A DNA stretch of 64,000 nt, from NCBI GenBank assembly GCA_026874595.1, contig CM049312.1, positions 74,622,429-74,686,428 of the forward strand. The letters run 5' to 3'. Origin of the DNA: Sipunculus nudus. Its lineage: Eukaryota; Annelida; Sipuncula; Golfingiida; Sipunculidae. A program made the translations under genes and the position numbers. The notes under the pieces were generated by a model. It was not told the origin of the DNA. It ran no database searches and saw only the letters and a list, made by a program, of their open reading frames with translations. Below, piece by piece: positions 32,153-44,039 of this stretch; position 1 is the first letter of the stretch, and the number at the start of each line of letters is the position of its first letter.

Positions 32153-33461
32153 ATGAAGGTTATGATTGTTGGCTCCATCAATGATATCCCTGATCAAAGA
32201 CTACAGGAGGTAAAGGCGGCAACTGCCTGTGATGTAACTATGCAGACACGTTTGAGCTACATTAAAGATGGCTGGCCTAACACTAAACAGAAAGTTGTTA
32301 GTGAACTCAAGCCGTATTATGACATTAGGGATACAGTCAGTCATGATGATGGTCTAATCCTGAAAGGAGAGAGAATAGTTATTCCGAAAGCTCTGAGAAC
32401 GGACATGAAACAAAGACTGCACACGGCACATTTAGGCTACGATAGTATGATGCGTAGAGCACTTAGTGCAATTTATTGGCCTGGAATGTCACATGAAGTG
32501 AAACAGATAGCTGCAAATTGTGATGTGTGTCAGGAAATGAAACCTGATAATCAGAAAGAAACCCTGAAGCAACATGCTACTGGCACAGCTCCCTGGGAGA
32601 AGATTGGATGTGATCTTTTTTAAATCAGTGGTAGGCAATATCTGGTAACCACTGACTATTTCTCCAACTTCATTGAGGTTGATTTCCTTGCCAGTCCAAC
32701 TAGCAATCAAGTAGTTAACATACTTAAGAAACATGCAGGCAGGTATGGCATACCTAAGCAAATAGTATCCGACAATGGTCCGCAGTTTTCAGCGAAAGAA
32801 TTTCAAATGTGGGTGAAACAGTGGGGAATCTGTCATACTACACCTAGTCACCCACAGGCAAATGGGAGAGCGGAATCCGCTGTTAAGGTAGTGAAAAGCA
32901 TGATGAAAAAAGCAGTGAGAGAAGGGAATGACCATTATTTAGCTTTACTTGAATTGCGAAATACACAGCCCAGCTGAGATGGTATTTCAGAGGCAAACCC
33001 GATCTGTAATTCCTCAGATACATGAACAAGCAAATCATAATTCCACTCACACTAAGAAAGGTTTGCGCAAGCGTCAAGAGACTGTGAAACGTCATTATGA
33101 CAAAACTGCTCGTGATATGCCGTTGTTACGTGGAGGACAAGATGTGCGATTCCAAATGCATTCCCATGATAAGTGGCGACGAGGCGTTATTAAACACAAA
33201 CTCAGTGATCGGTCATATTTAATCATAAGCAATGATGGTAGTGTGTACCGCAGAAATCGTGTACATCTAAGGGTGCAAGATGACAATCATAGTGAGATTA
33301 CCCTTCCCGAGCCAGTAATCCCTGATGTAACTTATCCATTCGCTGCAAAACCGAGTGAGGTGATTGTTGAAAGTGCTCAACCAAGTGACACCGCAGGTAG
33401 ACCAAGGCGCGTCACGAGACCACCTGAGAGATTTAAGGACTTTGTTCTCAATAGATATTGA
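32153..33461 (+). pseudogene. Ty3/gypsy pol remnant 2: integrase
   Basis: Plus-strand gypsy polyprotein end. It starts in the linker after RNase H. The integrase zinc-binding region follows (LHTAHLGYDSMMRRAL, YWPGM, CDVCQ), then the core with CDLF (first Asp, ~32615). A TAA stop at 32621-32623 precedes TTDYFSNFIEVD, VSDNGPQF (second Asp, 32771) and SHPQANGRAE (Glu, 32873). The second Asp and the Glu are separated by 33 residues, two fewer than the family norm. After LLELRNT a stop and frameshift near 32960 move the frame to the C-terminal domain (32949-33461), which ends RPPERFKDFVLNRY. No chromodomain. RT and RNase H are missing, and the 5' side begins soon after the hAT-like element. Confidence 0.9.
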
Positions 33462-33767
33462 TTTATTTTAAGTAACTGTAAGTTAAGTCACCTGAGATGA
33501 CATCTTTTCTTTTTTTGCTGATATGAACTCTATACTTTAATGTAAAATCAGTACTGGACCGGGCGAAATTTTTTTTTTTAATATTCATGGTAATACTCCC
33601 ATTATAGTATTATATATTGATAATGCGACAGTTACTGGTTGATACTTAATATCCTGTATTCGAACAGTATTTTTTTGTAACGTGTAATTATTCTTTAAGT
33701 CGAATTGATAATGTACTTAAGGAACTGTAATTCTAACTGCAGTACAGAAGATAGTCACTATCTTTCA

Positions 33768-33957
33768 AGTAAAGGGGATGTTGAGAGTATTAAGTGCTGA
33801 TCCCTGTGATGCTTGATTTTCGGGTATTATTTTTACCGACTGGTCCCTTTATATAATATACGAGTGCCCGGATGTTGTAGTCTGCCATGTTCAAGATTAA
33901 ACCTGTTCGTAGTTCCTCTTGACTCGGATATTTGTGTTAGTGTGCTGCCTGATAGCA
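33768..33957 (+). mobile_element. Probable polypurine tract and 3' LTR of gypsy remnant 2
   Basis: A purine run AGTAAAGGGGA (~33768-33778) is followed at once by TGTTGAGAGTATTAAGTGC, as expected for plus-strand priming next to an LTR beginning TG. Inside are TTTATATAATATACGAG (TATA box) and AAGATTAAA (polyadenylation-like). The right edge is uncertain. A CA at 33956-33957 would give about 180 bp. There is no 5' LTR in the window to compare with. Confidence 0.55.
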
Positions 33958-34869
33958 GTTACGTATGAAACTGTCATTAGTGACCATGTCGTGTGTAGCA
34001 GACCAGGAAGGTTAACATGTACAGGTGAAGAAAACCAAAGGACTAACTCGGACAAAACCGTCGACCTTGGACGGGCCACTAAAACCCATTCTCATCACCA
34101 CGCCGAGAATCGAACCGGTTCACCAGCGGAGAGAGCCTTAGCCCGTTACCTTGTTTTTTTTCATAACAAGTGAAGGTGCTTTTTCAAGAGCAACCATTCC
34201 ATGCCTCCTCCTCTGATTATATAAAATAAATGTTTGCAAGAAGATGTTGCAGGATTACGCGTAATTACGGTATAATAACGCGTGTCCGGAAATCGACATT
34301 TTCAATACTGTTTTTATAAAAGAAGACGAAATGTGTCATTTGCGTTTGGTCGTGGTTATTTTACATCCAGTCGCACTAGTTCCGTCTCACACCAAGTGGT
34401 GGCACTACAGCGCATTACACAAATCTCTAGAAACAGAAGAGGAAGGACCTCATAACAACATATGCCTCTCTTTACATGTTGTGCCCAGCTTTTCACGGAA
34501 CACTGCGAGTCCACAAGTTTATGTCTGCTGTCACATAAACATAAAGTATAAATTATATATTTACATGCAATTTATTATTAAATTTTCTTGTTTCTACCTC
34601 ATTGCCCAGTGATCTTTTCTTGGTTGAGAACTTGAATTTGTTGTCACACTGGTTTCCTATGGATTACGTGAGTGCCAAGCTGGCAGTGCTCATAAGTGCC
34701 AGTAGCATGTAAGAAATCACATAACTGTTAAGAAAAAAGGTAACAAAAAAAAATTTTTAAATTACATTTTATCCATTCAGAAATGTATTTGTTATGTAAT
34801 AATATTATGGGATTGGAATATGTTTCATGCCCTAGATAAAAGTGCGGATTTAAACACATTCCTTCTTAA
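33958..34869. other. Intergenic, nothing recognised
   Basis: Possible continuation of LTR-related sequence at the left edge. Otherwise no supported feature. Confidence 0.4.
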
Positions 34870-35308
34870 AGGGTCCTATTCCGATATCTGATGTTTTTTT
34901 AACTAAAGATAATCCCATGAATCTTTCGTCAAGTAGACGAGGGCACGCAAATCCCACGGCACACAGATTCTTCGATTTGTTTTATCCACATGGGGGCCCG
35001 CCACAATAATCAAAACACGTTCAACAAAATCATCTAGCGGAATGTCAGACGAAATGGATTTTTGCTAATGGCGTTTTGCGAAGGGCGACCTTTCAAATAT
35101 GCAACTAAACATCTTCAGTGAAATGGGTTTTTCTGTTTGTCAGCATTGGCGCATGTACCGAGTTTACAAACAGCTTGTAGATAAACAATGTAATAGATAT
35201 GTCAAAGAGGGATTATAAAAAGTTTTCCTAGCTGGAATTAAGTACAATTTATTCAAGTAAGCCAATAATTACATAAACTCTACAGATAAGGCAAGTAAAT
35301 AGATGACT
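34870..35308 (+). mobile_element. MITE family B, copy 4 (TTAA type)
   Basis: 439 bp flanked by TTAA (34866-34869 and 35309-35312). Left end AGGGTCCtattccgatatctgatg. Internal landmarks are 'ggcacacagattc', 'tttgttttatccacatg', 'gggcccgccacaataatc', 'tgtcagacgaaat' and 'ttttctgtttgtcagcatt'. Confidence 0.85.
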
Positions 35309-36009
35309 TTAAAGCATTTACCATTGTTGTGTACGATAATCCCGGGGATAAGTTCGAAACTTGGATTTGTAAGCGACACCCAGACGAGAGTCTCGCGAGA
35401 TCGCACATTAGTATGTATCATGGCAAATTAAAGTATTTAACAGATCGTGTAAGTCATACAACAACCATAAAGCCCATGGGTATATATTGTGGGCGACCAA
35501 TATAGTACTATTGATAGAAATGTCAATGTTTCCCTTAGGACATGAACTTTAATAAATACTCATAGCACCTAACAACAGCTGTGCCCAAAAGCTGCTATGA
35601 AATACAATGAACTGTTTGTTTTAACAAATGTTTTATTTTCATATCTGTCAGTATGTGGTAAATATGGCAGTGCTCTAAAATATATATTGCATACGTTAAA
35701 TAAATTTCAGAGCTAATTACGAAAATATCAGTCACAATAGCCTAGTACATTTATGTAACTATTTATTTGCAATAAATGTCGCTCTTTGTTCCACGTAATC
35801 TGAGACAAAAATTATAAGTAGCAACGGCCACATATTTCTCCTTTTTTAATGTTCAGGTCGAGGCCAAATTTTAACTTACAGATAGGATGCTAAATGTTCT
35901 ACATATTTTAAAAAAGATGCTCATTTATAAAAAGAATTATAATCAAATGTATGTGGTTACTGGGTGAATGAATATTTTAAAACACTTATGGTTTCTTTTA
36001 ATGGCTTAA
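35309..36009. other. Intergenic, nothing recognised
   Basis: No supported feature. Confidence 0.4.
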
Positions 36010-36147
36010 TGCCAGGGCAACAATAAGCAATGTCTAATTAATACCGGGGATGTTTTAGAGATCCACGTAAAAAGTAGTGCGGCGATTCTGTGGAGTTGTG
36101 TGAGTGTGTGTGTCCCCGGTATTTGGCTAATAGTTGCCCTTGGCAGG
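36010..36147. mobile_element. Small MITE with ~38-bp inverted ends
   Basis: The left end 'tgccagggcaacaataagc' with 'aataccgggga' mirrors the right end 'tccccggtatttggctaat' with 'agttgcccttggca'. Total about 138 bp, non-coding. No clear target duplication. Confidence 0.7.
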
Positions 36148-36421
36148 TACTGTACCAGCTGTGGTTCAGTTAAATTTTAACAACATTTTAACAACATATT
36201 TTGATTTAACAACATATTGTGAAAAGGTTTGATAAAATTGTTTTGATTCGCAGAAAAAGCGTTCTGTCAAGTTTTCATCAGATATTTTTTTTGTCTATGG
36301 TATAATTTCTTAACAGCACCGATCGTTGTCAGTTATTTTTACCAACAATATTTCCTGTTCTCATCGTCCGTTCCATTTTCTCGTGTCAAAGTGAAAGTGA
36401 AACTTGTACAAGTTCACATTG

Positions 36422-36619
36422 TCACTCCATTAGTGCATCCTCCGGGACGGGGCCCCAGCCGTTCACACTGCAATGGGCAATGAAAAGATGTATCCGATCA
36501 CTCCACTTGATGGATATGCCCGATCCCCTGCCAGGGTTAATGAATGCCCAGGCCCCAGGTGATTGTTGCTGGTAATGGGCGGTACCAACTGCCTGTGCGA
36601 TTGGTAAATGACGTTTCAT
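36422..36619 (-). other. GC-rich block with open minus frame
   Basis: A GC-rich 200-bp island with a 65-codon minus-strand frame. No domain, splice site or signal peptide is evident. Its words ('ggtaatgggcggtaccaact', 'catccagg' variants) look more like a dispersed repeat than a gene. Function unknown. Confidence 0.25.
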
Positions 36620-36779
36620 CTCTTATCCTCCCAATGTCAGTTTAGGTACATTTTTGTGTATTTTCAGTGGAACTAGGAGGGTACGTAATAGAAGAGGTTA
36701 TCAATTCAAACCTTTCGGAAATAACCCCTAATACAATTGACTTGGTACAAAAACATCAGTCGAATGGAAATGCGAGCGG

Positions 36780-36900
36780 TGCTCTCCCGGGTGGGTTGTA
36801 GTGGCCTGTCCAAGGTTAATGGTTTTCTCCGAGTCCTCCGGTTTCCTCCACCCCTACAGGCTACCGAACGCCACAATCTATGCCATGGGGGAGTGCAATA
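36780..36900. repeat. Dispersed repeat with CTCCGGTTTCCTCC block
   Basis: 'ggttttctccgagtcctccg' followed by 'gtttcctccacc' is a block I recognise as common in dispersed invertebrate repeats. Boundaries are not resolved. Confidence 0.35.
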
Positions 36901-38439
36901 AATAAGCTATTATATAACTACTTGTACAATCCATGTAAAATAAACATTTTTTTTCGGAATGATCCCTACTACCACAGAGTAAATGAATGATAAAATTACA
37001 TCCGGTCGATTGATAAAGAACAATTTTATTTACAGAATTAATTGTACTGTTATTGTGAATGAAGTTTCAAAATTTAGGGGAAGTAACCGGGTTCTTATTA
37101 ATTAACAATAACCACAATGTACTTCAACGCACAACCATGTGCTACTGATATTTTACAAAATTCATCAATTAATTTTAAAAAAACCCATTTATTCTCAGTG
37201 TTGTAATGCATTTTCGAAATTATACTTCATGTGTAGTATAGAGTCCTTTGGATGATTCCGTGACGGAGGGGTAAACCTACCGGCTTGACATATTTTTTAG
37301 CTATATCCGTCTAAAATTAATTAATAGAACGACAATTACTAACTAGTCAGAGATGGGTGAATGCACAGACAGTAACATTCATCCGCCAAATCACTGATAA
37401 TCATTGCACCAAACGCTCACTTGATTCTCTATATCACTCCTAAGCAAAGCGGAGAATATGAATTTAATTCTTGTTAAATCCTATAGAACAGGGTGGAATA
37501 TGATATAAAATTTGTTGAAATTTAAACAAGTTGTGGTTGGCAGTTTCGCAGCCTGTAAAAACTAATGGATATCTACGGTGGCACGAGATTGGTTTGAAAT
37601 CATGAGAGCAGTGGCGCCAATTTATCTTCCAGGTGGAAGGGATGACTCGAAGACACACACAAACACCCCATCGTGAGCAACGCAAATTGTCTGCCTTGTG
37701 AATTTGGATCAATGGGGCTTTAACACTAGTACTTGAGCATGCTGGGTTTCACTTGGTCGGAGACTATTTCCTGTTTAAATTTGTAACATCCTATCAAACT
37801 TCCTTATACAATCAATGTGTGCAGAATACTTGTCGGTCTGCTATCCCCGCACGAGTTGGCCACGAGTTGGGAGAGTGCCAGTCATTCACACGTATTGATT
37901 TGTTTGTGTTGTTCTGGCCTGTAGGCGATGCCACCTAACACGGATAACAGGCTATCAGTTAATAACGCCACGCTCCAAGCAGACAGGTGACCTGATCCGA
38001 TACGAATCTAATACAGATCAATGGCAATTTGGTAGAGGATGTCGTAAGCTTCCCAAAACAAGTGAAATTATTAGATTAATATTTAAACAGTTTATAATGA
38101 AAAAAATGTAGGTTCCTTATGCAGCTTCTAAATATCAGTACACGTTTATTAACATAGTAATTTTATATATAACTTAATCATCCAATTTTCCTAAATCTGT
38201 GATTTTTATTACATGCCAAAATACATTTACGTAAATCGAGCTCACCGAAATTAGTGAATTAATCATTATTATGATTCCCCCGCCGTAAGAATGAGGATGG
38301 CTAAAATTTTCCCCGTCTGTCCGTCCGTCCAACCTTTGCAAGTATTGCAAGCCTGACTCTGGAATGATTTGTGTCCCCGCAATGAGTCGTGGCAAGGCAT
38401 ACATTTCGATGCTACGCAGTTGAGCGTGAAGCCTGTTCG
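36901..38439. other. Intergenic, nothing recognised
   Basis: No supported gene or repeat. Frames at 37464-37938 lack domain or splice support. Confidence 0.4.
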
Positions 38440-38551
38440 CGCACTGTACATGCATAAGTTACGCACTGTCTACGCAATGCAAGGCCAAAAATTGGCCGCA
38501 TTTGCACATATTGACACGCAATGGCACTTCTCGTTTTACGCATAGGTTAAG
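38440..38551. repeat. ACGCATTG-type repeat, left flank copy
   Basis: A ~108-bp segment ('gtacatgcataagttacgca', 'tacgcaatgcaaggccaaaa', 'ttggccgcatt', 'gacacgca') is repeated in the same orientation at 39919-40026, on the other side of the pogo-like element. Confidence 0.7.
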
Positions 38552-38553
38552 TA

Positions 38554-39920
38554 CAGTAAAGCATCGTTTATCCGAAAGCCTCGGGAGGGACAAGCTTTTT
38601 GTTCGGATGAACGATCGTTCGGATGAACGATTTCGCATGAAATTTCTCTGGGAATCACCGTGATTTCCGTCGAGTTCGGGACATTACCAGATACTGACTG
38701 ACCCAAACAGATTAAGCTAGCCCATGATAAACGTGTGACAATATATTCTATCATTCTCGATCGATTTAATAAAATAATCATATAGAACGCATTATTATAT
38801 ATTGATATAATTGTTGGTCAACAGCCCTGCGCTGGAAACAATTGGTATCGTACCTACATCATGCGCGTGGCTCCATGATAACTGGAATGACCTGCCATGG
38901 CCTCGAAAAAGCTGCCATCTCCCGGCAGATAGGTTAACTACGGGAACCTTTATACATGTACGGTTTTTTATTGAAATTACAAGTGAGAGGATCAGTTGAA
39001 TGCACAAATAAATAAGTTTATGTACACAGTTTTATTTCAAATAAATGAAACAAAACGTAAATGTCGCTGATCGTAGATCTGTCGACGTTGAATTCTCTGG
39101 CGAGGTCAGCTGGGTTGGTACCCGTGTAAAGTCTTGCAAGGATCGACAGCTTGTCATTAACTGACAGAACATATAGCGCTTGCTCTTACATGACTTCATT
39201 GACTCCGTGTAAGAGTTAACAGTATGTAAAAATTTACACGCAGAATAATCAGGATGAGCAGTAAATCGTGTGGCATTGACTATCACAATCGTTTAATCAG
39301 CTTCGTAGCATGGTTTATATAAAGCTCAGACTTCCTCAACTGCAGTCGTAAGTAGCGATTCTAGTTTATCAAAATTCCCATATTTTGGGCAGAAATAATC
39401 TGGCCAATAGACTTTGTGAGTAAATAACGAAGGCGCACATAAACTTAACTAATGTTCGCCGTAGTACTTGAGGCCTGGGCGACTACCGGAACGAAGATCA
39501 AAGCTATCCTTTAAAACTACCCTGTTCCAAGCTGAACCGAGGACTACACGGATCGGCGAGCCTGAGTTTATCAAACCTAAATACAACCTGTGGTAGGCTA
39601 CACAGTTATGGTCTGATGTAACAATTTGATTTTACAGGTTAATTACCCCGGCTTGGGCATTTTGATTAAATCGAGCCGAGGACAACCCCGGCCATCGGGT
39701 GGTGTTTTCACACCTACTGCATGTGCTCGGGTCTATTAATCACTCGGCAATATATATCACCGCTGATCTGGCTACTTTGGTTTTGAATCAGACAATCTTT
39801 ATACCATTTTTATTCCGGATTTTTTTTCATTGTTCAGATTTCGGATTAATGGTCAAATTTGCGGTTCTCCGTTCTTCATTTCGGATGAACGATTTTAGGA
39901 TAAGCACGCTTTACACGCTG
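38554..39920 (-). mobile_element. pogo/Tigger-like element, decayed
   Basis: The left end CAGTAAAGCATCGTTTATCC (TA at 38552-38553) continues 'gaaagcctcgggagggac' and 'tgttcggatgaacg', the usual layout of Tigger-type ends. The right end is 'ttcggatgaacgattttagg' with 'ataagcacgctttac', then CTG and TA at 39921-39922, with a 3-base disruption. On the minus strand at 39054-39186, a frame reads VNDKLSILARL and PADLAREFNVDRSTISDI. This matches the CENP-B/pogo-type N-terminal helix-turn-helix of the transposase. The DDE domain was not found, and at ~1.37 kb the element appears internally deleted. Confidence 0.75.
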
Positions 39921-40560
39921 TACACGCTTAAGTTACACACTGTGTACGCAATGCAAAACCAAAAAATGGGCCGCATTGGCACCCATTGACACGCATTGGC
40001 TACTTGTTTAGTCATAGATTAAGTATTTGCGCATTTTTCACGTCTGCCGTAACGCATTGTCCCTCAGTGTCACGCACGACACGCATAGTTCCCCCTGTTT
40101 TCCGGCATCGCCACGCATTGCCCCGACGACTTTACGCATGCGTAATGTCGTCGGGGTAATTTTAGTTCACGCTTTGTCCCGCTTGGCGGCGCACTATATA
40201 TATTTAGCGTGTAGGATCACACCTGCAGCTTCATTCCTTGACTTGCTAATGCAGAACAGAGAAGGTGGCTATATCTGGCAGCTGCAGGACTATTATTATT
40301 ATATCTTCCCGCATCGCCACACATTGCCCCGACGACTTCGCGCATTGACACGCATCGTCCGAAGTGTTTGCGCAAAGTTTACGCATGGTTCACGCAAGTG
40401 GCACATACATGGTACGAAAATTGATACGTGCCGAATTTTTGAATATTTCAAAATTCTCTCTAATAATGGCACGCACATCTGCACCCTTCACATACTCCTC
40501 ACGCCCGTTCACGGAGACTTTAATCATTGGCACGACGCATTGCATGACATTGCAGAGATA
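39919..40560. repeat. ACGCATTG/CACGCAT motif array with palindrome
   Basis: A GC-rich stretch built from ACGCATTG, ACACGCAT and GTACACGC words. It begins with the direct copy of 38440-38551. A 36-bp near-perfect palindrome lies at 40121-40156 (CCCCGACGAC...GTCGTCGGGG, one mismatched pair). 'attgccccgacgactt.cgc' recurs about 206 bases later at 40324. The 197-codon frame at 40027-40620 is probably due to the low stop density. Confidence 0.6.
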
Positions 40561-40767
40561 AAAATCGTGCCATTGTCAGAGTACCAATACAAATCCCATT
40601 TCAAGTGTTTGCCTACCTAATATTAAACCTAGTCTCAAATATCCAGCAACGGCAAGAGCTGTTGGCCATAAAATGTTGCATATGTATTTCTTGGCCACAA
40701 GGATTACAACCTATTTTGGAAAAAGCTGGAATGGCATTTTCAATTTCATTGTTTGTTCTGTTTGTTA
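40561..40767. other. Intergenic spacer
   Basis: Nothing recognised. Confidence 0.4.
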
Positions 40768-41098
40768 TACAGTCGAACCTCTATAATGTGGGCACCCTTG
40801 GTACTGGACCAAAGTGCCCACTTTATAGAGGTGCCCACTATATGGAGGTAATGGCAAGCACATAGAGCGCTGCCCCCTAATATGATATATTGCTATAATT
40901 ACTCATGTTTTGAGATTACTTAATTAACTTATTTCATGTATCATCTCTCTTTATTTAATGATAAGTTTTACAGTGACATTTTATTTTTAATTATCGAGAC
41001 ATTTGTTAGACAATATGTATTTTATTACATCAAAGTATGGACAAAAAATCAGCACAATAAAAGGAAGCTGTGTGCAAATGGACTATAAGATAGCTGAA

Positions 41099-41100
<2 letters not shown>

Positions 41101-41169
<69 letters not shown>

Positions 41170-41173
41170 ATAT
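41101..41173. repeat. (TA)n microsatellite
   Basis: Nearly uninterrupted TA run within the pogo-like element. Confidence 0.95.
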
Positions 41174-41741
41174 TAATTCATTTTTTTTTTAATATTTTAT
41201 CAGCACAATATGACAAAGCAGCATGTAGTATTTAACATAGGAAGTAATAATTCTTAATAATATATTCTTTGAAATCTACAGAACGTTAGTACGTCACTAA
41301 TCTAAATACTATCATCTTAAGCAAACATTCTATATCAAGGTGACAAGTAAGTAAAACGAAAACATTAATCCAGTCACTGGAAGTCCATGAAACATTTGAA
41401 GTGTGTGATACACTTTGAATGAATGTGTTAAATTGTCACAATTCTTATTTCTTGGTGAAAATGTCTGTGATTGTAGATTCTTTGGAGCAAAGAGCACATT
41501 GTAGCTTTGCATTTGCTATTAGAGAGTCCAGGTTGAACACCATTTTAACAGTGTGAATCGTTATGTAACAACTGTCCCCTGGTCTAGTGGGCATGTACTC
41601 TGACTATCTGTGATGGGCCAGAGGGACATTTAGCTGTGTCACCTCATCACAGAGTATTAACTGGGTGAATAAGCTGGGCTTTCTTCCACTCTTGGTAGCC
41701 AAACAAACAAATAGTAATTAATTAGCACAGGGCATTTAGTC

Positions 41742-41761
41742 GGGGGGGGGGGGGGGGGGGG
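41742..41761. repeat. Poly-G tract
   Basis: About 20 consecutive G, inside the pogo-like element. Confidence 0.9.
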
Positions 41762-42679
41762 TAGAACTATAGAAAGCGGGCTTCAGCCTACCGCCGGTAC
41801 CTTATGCACAACGGGTGTCGCATAATAAATTGCCCGCGTTGTATAGTGGCTCCGTCTGGGGTGATCTCTGACTTGAGCCGATGCAGACATATCTAATTAG
41901 TGTGCATGCATCCCAAGCTAAGTCTTGAGTCAAGTAGATTATAATCATTATAATGCAATGTTTACTTGTACACCTCTAATTTTGGTTCATTTGTTTTGAT
42001 TGTTATTATTAAAATTTATGATTATTATTAATAAATAATTAAGAATTAATATTATCTTAAAAACTTTAAAAGCACTATAAAGAAGACGTACAAAGTTGAT
42101 ATAATGAGATAGGTCAACCTTGAAAATCCGTGAAGTGCCCACATTAGCTCTCGAAAACTGCCCACTTTACAGAATATAGAGGTGCCCACATTAGCTAAAC
42201 ATAATAAAGAGAAGAAAAAACGGGACTGCCCAAAAGTGCCCACTTTATAGAGGTGCCCACTTTATAGAGGTGCCCACTAGGAGAGGTTCCACTGTATATT
42301 ATCATGCACAATATTTGAGGCAAGGCAACACCTGACCCTTGGGTGTCCTCTACCTTTATAGTTTACAAATAACATCCCCCACCACTCCCAGTTAAAAACA
42401 GCACCATGTTAGTCTGATCTACAACAAAGCTACTGATAAATTCAATTTCTTTTAAAAAATCCACTTTGTACTTGTGCATGAATTTTTTTTAATTTCAAAG
42501 GGGTTCTTGCCAAAATGTGTGACAGAAAATCACTAATGCCATACTTTCCTGATGTGAAGTTTTGAATTGCCATGCTGGTCTGTCTTAAAAAGAAGTAATG
42601 TAAATAGTTGGCGCCTTTTTAAAGACTAGCTGCGTTAGGTTTCTTTCACAATAGCTTTCTTTCGGGTGATCACCCCCTT

Positions 42680-42860
42680 TCAGCGCGCATCCAGAGGAGG
42701 AAGGGGGACCCCTCCGCCACACACACACACACACACCTTTTCAGCCGCAGCAACCTTTTCTTGACTAATTCAGACTAATTGTTGCGGCCTTTTAGGGTTG
42801 TCATTAGTCTTCCTGGATTGGACCCCTCCTCTTCCTGGATCCTGGATCCGCCCCTGCCCT
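42680..42860. mobile_element. Short hAT-like MITE
   Basis: Left end CAGCGCGCATCCAGAGGAGG and right end 'cctggatccgcccctg' are inverted with some mismatches, and both lead into 'aggaagggggacccc'-type sequence. A (CA)n run lies at 42718-42736. Flanks are 'ccctttca' and 'cccttcat', an imperfect target duplication at best. Confidence 0.5.
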
Positions 42861-43679
42861 TCATCACGTGTGAATGGGTCCCTAAGTGATTATGAAGGAT
42901 CTACTGCAAAAAAACCTCAGAAGTCGCAACGTTAATTAATTAGTTAACTTATTGAACAAGACAATGTAACAAGCGGATTTGGTCATATTTCCCAACTGAA
43001 CTGTCTCATTATAATTAATATGCACTGATCAAGTGTTGCATTCACTTGGTAACCCCCCCCCCCCCCCCCTCCCCCCAAGGTTTCTACGTCAAATGGTCTG
43101 CCTTGACATAATACCTGACATCATTTGCACACTTTTATCGGCAGCAAATATATAATGAAACTTTCAGGTAGATCCATTCTTTCCTTCTTTCATTTGTGTT
43201 TGGAAACACGCAGTCATGAGGGTTGTCCTAAATAGGCGACGTCGGCGTTTGAATGGAAGAGTTAATTAGACCATCTGAAAAACTCGATCCGTCAGTATCG
43301 ACTAGGGATCAATGAGTAAAAACCGTACAAACAAAGAAGTACTGAAGTATCACTCTACCAGACAAAAGCTGCCACAACGATTTTACGCTTATATAGGTAA
43401 ATATATACTGTCTACGTTTTGCTTAACACCAATAAAGCTGTATAGTCCTTGTAATTAATTCCGAGGTACCAGTCGTTGATTATTCGATGGTATTGTTGCT
43501 GAGAAATTCTCAATTGAGAGAAAGAAAAGCGTCTGAATGGTCCATCTCCTCAGAGAATCGCTGAGATTGCAGAATCACCGAAAGTCTTTATCAAAAATGG
43601 AGCAGACCCTCAGAGGAGTTTTTAGCTGACACAATGGGTCTTTGTAGATAAAGAACCCTAAGCTAATATTGATTTAATC
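42861..43679. other. Intergenic with poly-C tract
   Basis: A run of about 17 C at 43053-43069, then 6 more C after one T. Nothing else recognised. Confidence 0.5.
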
Positions 43680-44030
43680 TATCAACAGCTGATCCATGTC
43701 ACGTGACCCTGGCCTACACAGACGACATACGACCGGTCCCCGTAACAATGCGTAAATCAGCGAGACTGGCGTTTGTGCCGTTTTTGCAACCAGCCGTATA
43801 AAGAGAAGTGGCATTTGGATAAAAGTCGTCCGGGCGAGATGATGAACGCCAGGCATAAACATCTTTTTACCGGTATTCTGGGGTCAGGCGAACTGCAAAT
43901 GACGCCATGATTCTTCACGCATGCGTACACCTTTCCCGCTAGCTACCATAAATAACCCAGCGGTATTGAACACGGTCGAGATTCAGACATTTGAGTCTCA
44001 GTGGTCACACACCTTTCTGGATAACTAAAT
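43680..44030 (+). promoter_or_regulatory. CpG-richer stretch with TATA-like boxes (weak)
   Basis: Locally CpG-rich, with an E-box 'gtcacgtgac' (43697) and TATAAAG at 43796. 'ccataaataacccagcgg' lies near 43946, followed ~30 bases on by 'gagattcagacattt' (initiator-like). It resembles a promoter region, but no exon or donor downstream is convincing. Confidence 0.25.
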
Positions 44031-44039
44031 TTGGGCTGA

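Larger units (their letters stand above)
40770..42294. mobile_element. pogo/Tigger-like non-autonomous element
   Basis: 1525 bp between TA dinucleotides (40768-40769 and 42295-42296). The ends are CAGTCGAACCTCTATAATGT with 'gggcacc', and 'ggtgcccactaggagaggtt' with CCACTG, which are inverted repeats of ~27 bp. Subterminal copies of 'gtgcccactttatagagg' occur once on the left and three or more times on the right. The interior holds a TA microsatellite and a poly-G tract. No transposase was recognised. Confidence 0.85.

Noticed and set aside
40027-40620. 197-codon plus-strand frame
   Set aside because: It lies in a CpG-rich tandem-word array with a 36-bp palindrome; length is explained by low stop density. 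No domain, and the repeated words are not codon-phased.
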